DNA of 64,000 nt from Peromyscus leucopus (GCF_004664715.2 NC_051071.1:8745410-8809409); one strand, 5' to 3'; counted from the stretch's first letter, positions 34,229 to 46,374 are shown. The notes: generated from the letters alone by a model not told the origin. Numbers and translations: made by a program.

Positions 34229-34245
34229 GAAAATGATTTCTTTTT

Positions 34246-34384
34246 TTATCTTTTTTAAAATTCTTTAATTTAATTTAATTTTACAATACAATTCAGTTCT
34301 ACATATCAGCCACGGATTCCCTTGTTTTCTCCCCTCCTGCCCCCCTCCCCTTCCCCCAGGCCCCCCTTCCCCCCTCCTCCCCTG
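34246..34384 (-). mobile_element. 5'-truncated L1 insertion with 17-bp target duplication
   Basis: On the minus strand it reads a G-rich segment, then 'ggctgatatgtagaactgaa', 'tgtattgtaaaat' and an A-rich tail. This is the extreme 3' end of a rodent L1, only about 139 bp. The exact 17-bp direct repeat GAAAATGATTTCTTTTT lies at 34229-34245 and 34385-34401. It is a clean target-primed reverse transcription product. The C-rich block at 34340-34380 is the L1 3' UTR G-rich tract read in complement. Confidence 0.85.
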
Positions 34385-34401
34385 GAAAATGATTTCTTTT
34401 T

Positions 34402-34729
34402 CTTTTTTTTAAAGTGAAGTAAATTTGTCAAGGGAGAAGATAAGTTACTGTTTTGATACAGGGATATAACTGTGTATAATTTTTGCTTCATAATTTGGTA
34501 GTTGTCACTTGTAGTGTGTGCTCTAGTGTCTAGAACAAGGTGTAGCCACAAAGGGAAGGGATTTTTGGATGCCTTCGAATGGTTCTTTCAAATACGACTC
34601 AGATGAAAAAAAATACTTTCCTCCATTGAGGAGAAGAGCAGCCTGCTGAGATGGTTCGATGACTTGGTGCTTTGTGGATTCTTTCGTCATGCTGGTAAGG
34701 AGTGGGATAAAGGTCATCCTCAGGAGTGT
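34402..34729. other. unassigned noncoding sequence
   Basis: No recognised repeat. The minus frame at 34523-34765 partly overlaps the following B1. Confidence 0.4.
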
Positions 34730-34850
34730 GCTGGGGGCAGTGGCATCTACCTCTAGTTCAAGCACATGGGCGAGAGAGGCCAGCCTGGGCTACACAGCGA
34801 AACTCTGTCTTCAAAACAAAACAACAACAAAGAAAACCAAGACAGACAAA
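34730..34850 (+). mobile_element. B1 SINE, internally deleted
   Basis: 'gctgggggcagtggcatcta', 'caagcacatggg', 'gaggccagcctgggctacac', 'agcgaaactctgtcttcaaa' then an AAC-rich tail. The central 'gaggcagaggcaggcgga' region has been deleted. Confidence 0.82.
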
Positions 34851-35591
34851 CAAAAAGTAGAACTTCCCTCTTATCTAAATAGTAGAACTGAGAATCACAA
34901 AGGGATTAAGTTAAAAGCTAATTATAATTTATGAAATGAACTTCTAAACCTAATTCTAAAGATTTGTTTTATGTAACTGTCGGTTTAATTAAAATTTTTG
35001 TGTAAATGGACAAATTCAACTTTGGCAAGCAAAGGATCCTCAGTGCTTAGAGGTTTAAAAAGTATAAAGTTAACTGTTTAATTATTTAAAGTTGCAGTTA
35101 CCATAGACGAAATTGTCTCCTGCATTCTGTCTTTACTTTTAGTTAAGTGAGGCAATTGTTAGATAAAATTAGATTTGAGTTATTCCAACTGTCTTCTTTG
35201 ATGGTCTGCTATTCAGTGAGCTTCTTGCAGAGGCTTTTTGAAAGAAGTGAGTGTGAGAAGTTAAATCTCTGCAGTGTGGGTGAGAAACACTAATTCCTGA
35301 GGTATAACAGGAGTCTTGGCCTTATTTTCTAGTTACTGTTTTAGTATCGCAAAGGTTAAGCTTGTTAAGCAAAATATTTGTTTTACTAGGCTTTGTTTCT
35401 TTCTTATGCTTATTTGAAATTGTGCAAGGTTTGTTGAAGGTACCTAACTTAGTCTAGCTTAGAGTGGTCCTCCTGCTGGCTGGCTGTTTGCATCACATGA
35501 GTAGTAACTTAGATCTTAGTTATGTAAATAAAAGCAATGTGCTTCAGTTGTAGAATGAAATTTAGATGATCAGTTTAAAAGTAAGTCCAGG
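34851..35591. other. unassigned noncoding sequence
   Basis: AT-rich, repeat-poor and without ORFs of note. Confidence 0.4.
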
Positions 35592-35811
35592 AACTGGGGA
35601 TATGGACAAAGGACCTGAGTTCCCATGCCCAGCATCCTTGCAGAAGTTAGATGCAGTGGTGACTACAGGAGTTGGGGGGCAGAGACAGGTGCCTCTCAGG
35701 CTTGTTGGTCAGCCAAGGTAGCAGAAACAGTGAATTCCAGGTTCAGTGAGAGACACTGTCTCACAAGATGAGGTGAGGAGCTATAGAGGAAGAGCAGGGA
35801 CACAGGGACAT

Positions 35812-35815
<4 letters not shown>
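35592..35815 (+). mobile_element. B4 SINE
   Basis: ID-like half ('actggggatatggacaaagg', 'ctgagttcccatgcccagca') then B1-like half ('ttagatgcagtggtgactac', 'ggcagagacaggtgcctctc') and the B4 signature 'ttcagtgagagacactgtct'. It ends in the (CA)n that follows. Confidence 0.85.

Positions 35816-35845
<30 letters not shown>
35816..35845 (+). repeat. (CA)n microsatellite
   Basis: About 15 CA units forming the tail of the B4. Confidence 0.95.
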
Positions 35846-35847
<2 letters not shown>

Positions 35848-35882
35848 ATCACCTACAAATACAGACATACACTAGAAAATTC

Positions 35883-35980
35883 TGGGGCTAGGGATGTAGC
35901 TCAGGGGTGTTTGCTTATCATATACAAGTTCCTGGATTCTATCTGTACCGTTGCAAACAAATAAACAAGCAACAAACACC
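35883..35980 (+). mobile_element. ID SINE
   Basis: 'tggggctagggatgtagctc' carries the A box, and 'ttcctggattctat' the damaged B box region, followed by an A-rich tail of AAACAAATAAAC. Tail-to-head neighbour of the B4. Confidence 0.85.
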
Positions 35981-36040
35981 ACCAACAATAAAAAGTTGGC
36001 AGAGAGACACAAACCCAGTCTTTATCAAACAGTATTCCAG

Positions 36041-36092
36041 AGCCGGGTCCAGCAGAGCCGGGTCCAGCAGAGCCCGATCCAGCAGAGCCAGC
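36041..36092 (+). repeat. 15-bp GC-rich minisatellite (about 3.4 units)
   Basis: The unit GAGCCGGGTCCAGCA repeats twice exactly, then as GAGCCCGATCCAGCA, then a partial GAGCCAGC. Because 15 is a multiple of three, frames on both strands read as regular pentapeptides (35907-36119 plus, 35901-36101 minus); this is not evidence of coding. Confidence 0.95.
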
Positions 36093-39000
36093 CTTAGCCA
36101 TTGTTTCCAGGCAGCATAGCTGCCGGGGTCTCCCGTGGCAGAAAAGCAGTTACTCATCAGTTACAAGCAAATAAGCAGGAGGCTTTTCATCTGATACTTC
36201 TCTCAAAAATGAGCAGCTTAGTTCTAATACTTTTGGAAAATTCCAAAGGAAATTGCACACACAGAGTCAGATAGAATGCATGCTGCAGATGGCTGCGCCA
36301 ACCCCCCTGGCTCACAGACGGCAGAGTGCTAACAGAAAGCATCATTGCAAGCTAAACTGCAAGGCCTCACATTTAGTCTTTAAATCGTGAAATATTTTCA
36401 GACTCACTCTGTTATTTATTTATTTATTTATTTTTTCTTTCTTAGGGAAACCCAGGAATCAGAACAATGTTTCTCTTTGCTTGTAGCATTAAGGGGATCC
36501 GAGACCCTATGTTACACATCTCTCCCAAGATGACAGAACCGTGCTGAGAACTCGGGTGCCCCGATGTTCATCTCTGAGTCATTCCATTATTTGACAATTC
36601 ACACAGGGCCACTGATGGTGACTTAGTACCAGCTCCTGGGATTCGATGTGAACTGAGACTGAAGTGGTGATAAGTGAATGCAAGGGACAGCATGCTACAT
36701 TTATTTTGGGTTTAGGTTTTGGCTGGATGGGAAGCAACAGAGGGACTTTCCTACTTGTAATGAGCACTTAGGTCTTTTTATCATCCAAAGACTGTGCTCT
36801 TGCCATGTGCATTAGAACCTGTTCTTTAAGATGTCTTCTGAGAGAAAGCACAGATTCTCCACAAATCCTCCTCAACCCTTTCTTTCCCCGGGTTGGGTCA
36901 CTTTTATTAAGTGAAAATTTATTGCAGTGTGAAGGGCTGGGCAGATGTTAAAAATCCCTCCTGTCCCCACCAGCCAGGGGGTTGCTCTGTGTTTTATTTC
37001 CTGGCTGTTTGGCACGTTCTTATGACACCCACCAAACCCTGTTATAAAGGATTAGATGATGAGTCAATGAGGGAGTGAAAGATGGCGACCAAATGGTGAC
37101 TCCCAATTATGAGAAAAATGACTATAATCACCCCTGCTGCAGTACCCGTCTGTTGGCAAAGCGCTTGATCTCCTTGAAAAGCATTAAAAGAAGGCCCAGC
37201 ATATTAAATAAAAATCTCAGTTCTGTGTATAATCACAAAAATTAATACTGTCACTTAAAAAAAAGTCTAATTTGTGTCCTAAAGGGAAACCTACTAGGCT
37301 ATGTAAAGTAGCTATTATGAAAATGTTTATTTTAGCCTTTTGAGTGCATTTCAGACAGGATTTGTGTTGCCAGGTTTGTCAGCCAAAAATCCACTAAGCA
37401 GATTTGTCAGGGGCTGAGGCCATAATCTGTAAAACAGACATTGGCACAGGGATTAAAGATCAAGAGACTTATATAGGTTTTGTTCTCATATGCCAAGATT
37501 CCTTTTTCAAAGTAAGTTTATTTAGTGTTGGCTATAACCAGAAACATGGCTATCTTTGTTTGGTATTTTAAACAGTAGCATTTCCTGTGAAGGAATTAAA
37601 AAATAAAAATAAATGCTAAAAGTTTCATTCAGAGGCTCAGGGTGGTTGTGGAGTGGACCAAAGGCTTTTGACATCTCATTTCTTTACAGTTTACAGTGTG
37701 GTGCTGCCTTAGAATACTCATCTCTAAAACGATGTCATCTGGATCTAGTCTAGGTGATAGAAACCAGATACAGCAAGAAAAAGTTCCCCTTGCTGTGATA
37801 AAATAGTCTTTAACGTTCAATAGAATGACTAGTTGCTTTCTCCAGTCAGTTAGAAAATGGTAGAAAAATTAGGAAAGTACAAAGACTCTTGGATTTTCAT
37901 TAAGTCATATATGGAATGTTTTCCCAAAAACTGTGGAGAGTTCTGAGGCAGGTAGGGCCATTTGCAAAAGCCATGTATAACAACATTTGCTCAATACACT
38001 TTTGAAATGAGTGCGGATGAAACCCATAGTAATACTTCATAATTTTAACAATATGTTAACAGAGGAAGCCTAGCCCATAGATAACCCCAGGATACCAAAA
38101 ATTAATTTACTTAGATGGAAAGGGAGTCACACAATTTGTACAGGAACCTTCAAAGGCACTTACACTGAAGCTTTTCCAAACCACTTTTAAATTATATCTT
38201 CACCACACACATGAAATCTCGCACAGAGAACCGCTGACTGTGAGAAGTGGCCAGCAGTCTTCCCAGGCTTTATTCAGTACTCACATCCAATCACAGGGGC
38301 CGACATAAATACATCACAGTGCTTCTGCAAACACTCACAAGTTATCTGTATAAAGACAGATGGTCATAGATCCTCCCAAAAGATTTTTTTCTCCATTTCA
38401 TTTTGTATTTACTATATTAACCGTGAGATCCATCTCTTAAAAAAATTGGAAACAAATTATAGGCCCTTTGTGGCCTCATGTATGATTTCCATATTTTCTT
38501 GAGACAAATTCTTGACACATTGAGAAAGTTCCTACTAAATGGGAACTCTGGGGAGTCTGGAAGGGGACTGGGGCTCTGACATGGGCAATCTGGCCCAGAG
38601 AGCAGATTTCCAGCCCTGTGACATCCTAGGACTTCCGCCTCAGCATTCTGTTTTTGGTCTTTTCTGTTCAGTACAACAGAGAAGCAAAGGACATGCCTGC
38701 CCGCTGTGTTCACGCTCACATAGACACTAGGGGGTGTCCAAGGACCAAACGTATCCTTCTTTCCTTCAGCCTTGTCTCAGTGCTCCGAGGTCCAGCTAAC
38801 TTAAAGCACAGGAACTAAGGGAAAAATCTCTCCAATTAATTCCTGTTTTGTGCCAAAATGAATAATGTGGGGTCAGTGTCATCATCAGGCCCGGCTTCCC
38901 CTGGTTTCTCTGGCAACAACTGTAATCTCGGGGTTTGCAACCTAGACTATCCCATAATATAAGCCGCAGGTGAGAAGGAGTGAGGTGCATGCTTTTGACC

Positions 39001-42000
39001 TGTGTTTGCCAGAATTTCTGTGCTGTGGAAGTGTTCCTACTTTCTCTCTTCTGTAGTAATTTCAGTTTCGGTCAACCCACAATGTATTACAGAATGAGGT
39101 GGGCTGCAACAAGACAGGTCTGTGCCCTCTCTTTTTCCTGTGGTTCCAATGGCTTTTTAATGTAGATTATTTGTTGATTACTACATTAGCCAACATTTGC
39201 TCTTGCTACTGAAGACATCTTTAGGCCTTTGGTCTTGGGTCTCTTTATGAATACCTATTACTTCTTAATTATGATGGTTTAATAAGATACGTCTTTCATT
39301 TTCATCTGCCATCCCTCTTCCTCTGAGATTCTTTTCCCTTTACTGTTGGTCCCCAAGGGCATGTTACTGGCTCGTTTTCTTTATTGCTCCCATATTCCTC
39401 CACCCCTCCTGGTGAATTAAAAAAAATAAATAGAATGCATTTTAAGGATGACAACAGTAATAATAAAGCCAGGAAATGCTTTCCAGCTAAATGCTCTGAT
39501 TTGAAGTCCTAGTGAAAATAACATAAACCTAATTGAAGTAGTCAACCCTTCCCATACAGGTCCTGCTATGCTCTATTAAAATGAAGGTAAGACAAAGCTT
39601 GTGACATTTTTGTGTTTCCCAACCTCATTTTTTAAAAGACATATCAATAGTATTGACAATAGTATTGCATTGTGCTTCCCGGTGACCTGAGCTGTCATGT
39701 TGTGGTCCTGGGTAATTCTTTCTTAATGAAACTTTGTTATATCCTTTACCTATAACAGCAACAAGAAAATAATCATGTTTCAATATGTAGGATATGAAAA
39801 TCAAAATTATATTTTTTTAATGAGCCAATAACTCTGAACACTGATCATTTAGCTTATATGGATACTCAGTACTACCTACTGTAGCTGTAAAAGGTTTTAA
39901 TATATTTCGTAAATGTGGGGAATTACAAAATAATTCAAGAAATATCTTTTGTGAGGTGATAAAGCTGGTTGGGTCTATGTGGAAGGCTCTGTTATTTATT
40001 TGAATTTGAATAGCTTATGTAAGCTCCTCAAGTCATTCCTTGGTCCAAAGCTCTATTAGTGAAGTTCTTCTGTGAGATGGAACTGACTATCACATTTGAT
40101 GGCAAAGCACTAGCAGCTGGGAAACTGCTCTTTCTCTCCCCTCTCATTTCCCAAACAATGTTTGCACTGATTAATACTATGCAACAAGACATGACGCAGA
40201 GATTGTGTTGGCATTGTATTCTGATGACCCCACACATTGTGTGCGCTCTGTGGTTCCTTTTGCTGCTCATAGTTATATGGGTTTATCAGAAATTACATGT
40301 CAGGCTCCCGATGAGTGTAATTGTATACTGATTGTGTATAGTTTTTTAAACCTCATTATTAGCCTTGTATGCAAACCAAATAAAAGGAAAGTTTAAAAAA
40401 GGAAAAAGAAAATAGCCTCCACTGGACGTCATGTCAGAGCCCAGGTGTTGGAGCTGAGATGCAGGGGGGAAACAAAATGTTCTCTCAGGGACATCTGCTG
40501 CAGCCATGTGCTTGAAAAAGGCCTTAATGAATGGAGGGGAAGGAGAGGAGTGGCTGGAGCTTGTGAGAGCTCCATGGCTGTGCTTTCTCCCCACTCTGTT
40601 CTCCTCACATGCACGACTCATTTAATAACAAGGCAGGGAGGACACTGAGAGATGTGGTGTGCATGCCCTCATTCATGGTGACTTTCATTAATTGGCGCCC
40701 CCATGGCAATTTCTCTGAGTTTTGACCCTCTTCTTAGATTCCCTCCTTCAACAGGAAAACAAAACCCAAATCACCTCATCTATGTCACTACAAACTCAAG
40801 GGAAATCTACCCAGGCAAAGCAATGAAATGAACAGTGCTTTCTTTCCCTTCCCAGGGCTGTGCCCTTATGCCCATGGACACCTGAGCCATTGATTGGACA
40901 CTTCTAAGATGGTGATTAGCCAGCGTTTGCATTCTGTGGATTCACAAGCAGGAAACTCAGCAGGGAATGTTGAAGTATTACATACCAAGGATGAGGGCCA
41001 TTAGAACTCGACTCTGCTCTAATGGGAGAAATACTGAGTTCTCTTTTAAAAACCTTTAATCAGTGTACAGTGGTTCAGCACACAGATGTTAGCACCAGTG
41101 TGAAGGCTTTCTAATTGTCATCTAAGTTATCTCTGCCTAAGGGCTCCCAATCAAATTATTAGACTGTTGCAGCGAGTCTGTGGCTCCTGCTTGCACCTTG
41201 CAAGAGGGGTATTTTCTGGAGTGATGAGAAGCAGTGGTTTCTCCTGGGAAGCAAATGTGCCATTATGGACTTATTAGGTCCTTGATTAGATCCACAGCTG
41301 ATAAGTGAGTAGATTTTTTGAGAGAAAATATTGCAGTTCATTTCAATCTGCTTCCCCGCAGTCACTGGGTCGTGGAAAGGGAAGTAAATGGAATAGAACT
41401 AAAGGAAATATGTATACCATTATTTTTAAAAAGTAGTTAGAAAAGTTAATAATCAACTCTTACAAATTTCTATTTGCTCTCCAGGCTTAAAGGTGGAAGT
41501 CTTCAATAAATTGTTCGTTTTCTTTGTTTCTTGTTTTTCAAATCCTGGCACTTCTGTTGGAAGCTTTCTGACTGGGCTGCCAAGACCTAAGGAGTTAAAC
41601 ATCCAGAGTGATAATTAATTAATTAAGCAGTCCCAGAAAGTTAACCTCTCAAGTTTCCTTCCTGAAATTCATGTTTATCTGATTTGCTTTAATAAGCGGC
41701 TTGCTATTGAACTAGTTTTACATACTTTAATTTGAAGATAATTACAATACTATAATTCACATTTCAGATGCACATTAACTTTTCAAAAGATATCAAGCCA
41801 GATAGTTCTCCCTCACATTGTGCTTATTTTTTAGTAATGTGTAACCTAAAGAATAATTGGGCTGGCTATAGTCATATCTTTTAAGTCTTTCTATTATGAG
41901 GCATTTATTTGATTTTAATTGTAGAACCATTGGTCATATTGAGTTCATTTCCTGTTCATGTTGATTTTGTGTGTCTCTCCATTAGTATTCAATTGCACAG

Positions 42001-42194
42001 TAATTAGTCATTAGTTCATTGTGATGTCTCCAAGCATGCGTACACTTACATTCTCATTTTCCACTCAGGTTCTACAGTCCTATTTAGATTCTCTATTTCT
42101 TAAGGAAAATGAAGGTCATGTTAGGATGCTAGGTCTAATGCTAGATCTTGAATTTATTAAACATTTTGCTGAAAGGCTCCTTGTACAGGCCAGT
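36093..42194. promoter_or_regulatory. 6-kb interval without recognisable repeats; candidate regulatory/conserved block
   Basis: Apart from a (TTTA)n tract at about 36413-36437, I recognise no SINE, LINE or LTR, unlike the rest of the window. Sub-blocks of interest are 36850-37340 (AP-1 site TGAGTCA at 37060-37066, ATGGCGA at 37082-37088), 40020-40380 and 41380-42100 (homeodomain-like ATTAATTAATTAA near 41614-41626). ORFs are at most 100 codons (38417-38719 minus) and unconvincing. Absence of retroelements over several kb can mark cis-regulatory constraint; this was not tested. Confidence 0.35.
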
Positions 42195-42227
42195 AAAACA
42201 AACAAACAAACAAACAAACAAACAAAC
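42195..42227 (+). repeat. (CAAA)n microsatellite
   Basis: About eight tandem AAAC units. The adjoining 42228-42365 has no recognised family. Confidence 0.95.
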
Positions 42228-43067
42228 TTGATGCACCAGGAATGGTAAAAGTGGCAACTCACTGAGAACAGCTCTGAAGTGGTGGAGCTGGCATTGCCTG
42301 GTGAGAGAGGCCCCTGTGGTCAGGGGTGAGCCTGACTCTCCACAGTGAGACTCCAACACACACTTGACCCCATGAGCTCCCAGCTAATTCTGATTACAGC
42401 ATCTTCATTTTCCGATGAAATCAAATTTCCAACTTGGTACTAATTTCCAATAACATGCTGAATTTTGTCATCTTAACCAACTACCTTTACACATCTATTT
42501 TTCTTTATAAGAAAAAGTTGTGTGTTTTAAATTGTCAATGGATTAATTAATTCCAAATTTGCTATGTTTTTAGCTCACATTTTATCTAAGGTATTCGTTT
42601 AGCTCCCATGAAAAGTAAATATGTCATCTGTCATAGTCTGTCACAAGCTTGTAATTTAAATCCATTAGAAAATCGTCCCTGCTTTTGATTTAGCTGGCTT
42701 TATATTGTTGTCCTAATTAAACAGGAATCTTATACCATTTAAATGTTAGACTTGAGAGTGAAATTATTTTTATTCAGGTGATAATGGGGATTCTCTTGGC
42801 AGAGCAGAAAAAAAAAAGAACATTGCTTTCTGATTAGTTGAGTCAGTGTTTAAGAAGCCTCTGCTGTGTGATGAAGGCTATTTGCCTGCACTCCCAATAG
42901 AAAGTGAAAAACCAGATAAGCAGGGTCCCCAGAGGGAAGGGTCTCTATAGATAGACTAATTTTAAAGCAGCCTATTGCTATGGCCTATTGCTTTGGGGCA
43001 GTCCAGCAGTGCTTTAATTCTTGTGACTGTTTTTTAAAAAGTATTTCATGATACTGTGCATAAATGC
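42228..43067. other. unassigned noncoding sequence
   Basis: A10 run near 42808. No gene or recognised repeat. Confidence 0.4.
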
Positions 43068-43175
43068 TCCTCAGACTTAAATGTGCAAAGGAATCTTAGT
43101 AAAATGCAGTCTGCCTCAGTAGGTCTGGGGTGACCTCCAGAGCCTTCTTATCTCACAAGCTCCCAGGTAAAGCAA
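43068..43175 (+). mobile_element. MER5A-like hAT-Charlie remnant
   Basis: 'ctcctcagacttaaatgtgc' then 'aaaatgcagtctgcctcagt', 'aggtctggggtgacctccag' and 'cacaagctcccaggtaaagc' follow the order of MER5A, a short non-autonomous hAT element of placental mammals. The central 'ggcctcacccccaga' part is deleted and the terminal repeats are worn. Confidence 0.75.
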
Positions 43176-43288
43176 GAATGGCTGGTCCCCAGTTCATACT
43201 ATGTGCAGCAAGAATGTGAGATAGTTAAGAAGTAAGTGGGATGAATTGGAAAGGACAACTTTTCATGTAGCTTCCTGAACTCTTTGTT

Positions 43289-43405
43289 TCCTTCCCCTCC
43301 CCCTCCCTCCTCTCCTCCCTCCCTCCTGCTCTCCCTCCCTTCTCCCCTCCCTTCCCTCCTTCCTCTCTCCCCCTCCTTTCTCCCCCCCCCTCTTTCTTTC
43401 TTTCT
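43289..43405 (+). repeat. polypyrimidine (CCTT)n-rich tract
   Basis: About 117 bp of almost pure C/T on the plus strand, made of CCCTCC and CTTCC words, with a C9-10 run near 43383 and (CTTT)n at its 3' end. Explains the Pro/Ser-rich plus frame (43284-43589) and Gly/Glu-rich minus frame (43199-43576). Confidence 0.93.
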
Positions 43406-43429
43406 GATTTGTGAATGGAGAAATAATTG

Positions 43430-43600
43430 GCAGCCTGTAATGCCAGCTATTTTACATGCTGATGCAGAAGGAATCAAGGCTTGGGCTGTAGTGAGACTCT
43501 GTTTCAAAGTGAAAAGAAGTAGGAAGATGACTGGAGAAATGGGTGCTGATAGAGTTCTTAGAGGCCCTATGTTCAATGTCTGGGGCTAGAAACAAAAGAA
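43430..43600 (+). mobile_element. degenerate B1 fragment plus ID-like fragment
   Basis: 'cagcctgtaatgccagctat' with 'atgctgatgcagaaggaatc' and 'tgagactctgtttcaaagtg' is a decayed B1 (43431-43516). It is followed at 43528-43600 by an ID/B2-like head 'actggagaaatgggtgctga' with 'aggccctatgttcaatgtct'. The order B1 then ID is the reverse of a B4, so they are probably two insertions. Confidence 0.6.
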
Positions 43601-44377
43601 GGGAGAAATCGTTGTCAGAGTTTCAAATAACATGAGCTGTTGCAACGTGTCATGATGCCGATTGTATTGTTATTACTGCTACTTAAGCCTCTTAGTCAAT
43701 GTTTCTCACCTGAGAATCTGGCTTTTCCAGAGGAAGATGGTACTTCCCACACATCCCCATGACTTAGGTCTATCATTGCAAAGGGCTTTCCCACATGCTT
43801 TGCTTCATTGGTGGAAATTAATAACACTTACTATACTTTTGCATCCCTCATTTCAATATATAAAAATGACATTTTGCCAGGCAGTACTTCATCCTTCCTA
43901 ACTCTCTGCTTCCTTGTATTATACTCAATAAGCCATCTCTACCCCAAATATTATCTTAATTTTTAAAAAAATATCCAGGCATAAGGACTCCAATTTTTAA
44001 TTTATCAGGTTGTATCTTTTCATAGATAATATGTAAAAAGATAATAATAAGAAAAGATGCCAATTTCAGAATCAGAAGTCAGTGGACATCACCAGATGTT
44101 CAAGATGACTTAAATGTCTGAAGCATGTGTGAAACATTGTCTATCTCATTTCTGTGAGGTTGGAGTTTGAATTCTTGGCTCTTGGAGTCTTTTCTACATG
44201 AATCTCAACTACAGATTGTTCTCTGAGCTGAATTATAGTTAATGAAGCTTCCCAAATTGAAATGAAAAACATTTTAGAATTTTTCTAGATCTGTAAGGCA
44301 GATTTAGGTAAGAATAATTATTATCCACTTGTGAAGCATAACAATCATTTTATTTTTAACTTTATTTTTAAAGAAAA
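43601..44377. other. unassigned noncoding sequence
   Basis: AT-rich sequence, no recognised element. An 80-codon frame at 43662-43901 is not convincing. Confidence 0.4.
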
Positions 44378-44450
44378 GGATGCCATATAGCTCAGTCTGT
44401 CCTCAAACTTACTATGAAGCCAAAGATGACCTTAGACTTGTCATCCAACA
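44378..44450 (-). mobile_element. B1 fragment, very old
   Basis: 'gccatatagctcagtctgtc' and 'tcaaacttactatgaagcca' match the complement of the B1 second half. The rest is missing. Confidence 0.55.
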
Positions 44451-44689
44451 ATAGTTTATGAACTCAAGTAAGATCAATGACATTCAACAAAATGGATTAG
44501 ACAAAGAGCAAAAACAACTACATAATATTTATATCATCTCATATTTTAAAAGTCCATGAAAGCTTTAAGGACCTAATGTATGGAATGTTTTATGTTAGTC
44601 ATTTATATGTTGGAAACAATAAATTCCCACTGGGATTTTATCTACCTGCTTTTCCTTAAAATAAAAAAGTTATTATTGTTATTGAAAGA

Positions 44690-44818
44690 GAGTCACATTG
44701 CATAGCACTGACTATCTGGAACTTACTATGTAGACAAGTCTGGTCTCAAACTCACAGAGATCTCCCTGCCTGTGCTTCTTAAGTGTTAGCATTGAAAGCA
44801 TGCACCACCACACCCAGA
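44690..44818 (-). mobile_element. B1 SINE, old
   Basis: Complementary B1 landmarks 'cactgactatctggaactta', 'ctatgtagacaagtctggtc', 'aaactcacagagatctccct' and 'gcatgcaccaccacacccag' are in order. Confidence 0.85.
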
Positions 44819-46003
44819 TCCACTGTTTCTTCTTACCTGTGCTACGTGGCATATTGATTATTCTTTCAGAGCTTTAGTTTTTTTTTAATGAGTTAATAAA
44901 CTAATGTAGTCCTCTTGAGAATGTATATTAACCAATATTTTTTAGTTTCTTAGCTCTGGAATGATTGCAGAAAACAAATTAGGAAAAAAAATCTCAAATT
45001 GCTTGCATTCAAATAGGAGTAGAAGACAAAATTATTTCAAATAGTATATTCTATGGAGAAAAGCAAAGCAAAAAGGAAGGAATTGGTGAGGCAATGCAAG
45101 GGGAAGATCCACAATGAAATGGGATAGTAGAAGGTCCAAGAGTACTGAGGTAGAATTATAGCTGATGCTGATTTAAATGATCACAAGGACCAGTGTGAGT
45201 GGAGATGATGTGAGCAGATCAGGAAAGGAAGAGAGGCACAGAGGAGACTGAGGGCAGATCCTGCTAGAACTGTGGGTTTTGCAGGAACCTTGGTTTCTGT
45301 TTGAATATGCTTGGGAGTCTGCTGAACATAGTGAGGAGAATGTTAGGACTAAGGATTCTTAAAAATGAATTTCAGAGCCTGCAGGCTGGGGATGTCCAGA
45401 CCCTCTGCTGGGTTAGATGTGGAGTATGAAAGAAGAAAGAAGCAGGAAAGACATTGCTTTTGGGCTTAAGAACTGAAAGGAGGGTGTTGCTCCTGGCTAA
45501 TAGGAATGGGGAGTCAGGAAGATCTACCTTGAATGGGTAAGTGTTCAGATCTGTGAGCCCATGGTGCTTTCCAAATAAAGAATGAGCTGGGAGTTCAGCA
45601 AATCCATTGGTCTGGGACTTTGTGTACAGGTCTCAATTGGATGTGGGAAATCATAAAAAAAAAATGATCAGTACCTTGAAAAGTGTGGTGTGAGGTAGGG
45701 CTTTGAGATCACATGTTACAATCTGTGATTGACAAACACCAGTTTTCCTGGCTTTCTCTGGATTTTTTCAACTTCTAATCAAGTTTCAAGCCATTTAAAG
45801 TAGCTATTAAAAGGCCTACCTGTTAAGTTACTTACTATATGTACATGATTTGATTGCATGTTTTCTTCATGCAGGCTGTAGGCTTTGCATTTTAACTTAA
45901 AATAGTTTCCTAAAATACCCTCTCTTGAATTAAGCCAAGAAGTTTCCATTTTTCTCTTCCTAGTGAGTACTCCATAAGAATATGTATTAATAGACCACCT
46001 CAA
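44819..46003. other. unassigned noncoding sequence
   Basis: Purine-rich in 45050-45550; no recognised repeat or gene. Confidence 0.4.
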
Positions 46004-46115
46004 TGGGTGTGGGGACAGGAGGGGCATGCCTTTCACTGCAGCATTTGATTAGCTGAGGTAAAAGGATCCTAGTTCAAGACCAGCCTGATCATAGTGAGAC
46101 CCAAAAGCCCCAATA
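46004..46115 (+). mobile_element. B1-type SINE, diverged
   Basis: 'gggtgtggggacaggagggg' then 'catgcctttcactgcagcat', 'agttcaagaccagcctgatc' and 'atagtgagaccc' are B1 landmarks. Low similarity elsewhere. Confidence 0.55.
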
Positions 46116-46374
46116 CAAACCACCAATCCAAAGCAAACCATCTGGATTGTGGGAGTTCTATCGCATAATCACCCAAGAGCATTGTTTAACCTCATCCTCA
46201 TAGGCACATGTTTTTAATCACATGCTTCAATAAACACTAATACACAAAGATGCCCAGGACACTTAATATTATGTTCAGTTTTGGTAGGTATAACTAATAT
46301 TTTAATATTTTAAAAATGTACTGATCAAATTCTAGACCTCTGAAGAGTCTTTACTCTTTACACTCTGCCCCCTC

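Noticed and set aside
33781..34236. 151-codon plus-strand ORF with a hydrophobic middle
   Set aside because: Ends in an A-rich Lys/Thr repeat and has no recognisable family; the hydrophobic stretch comes from AT-rich sequence.
36041..36092. Direct repeats that could suggest a CRISPR-like array
   Set aside because: Units are contiguous without spacers and the genome is mammalian; this is a minisatellite.
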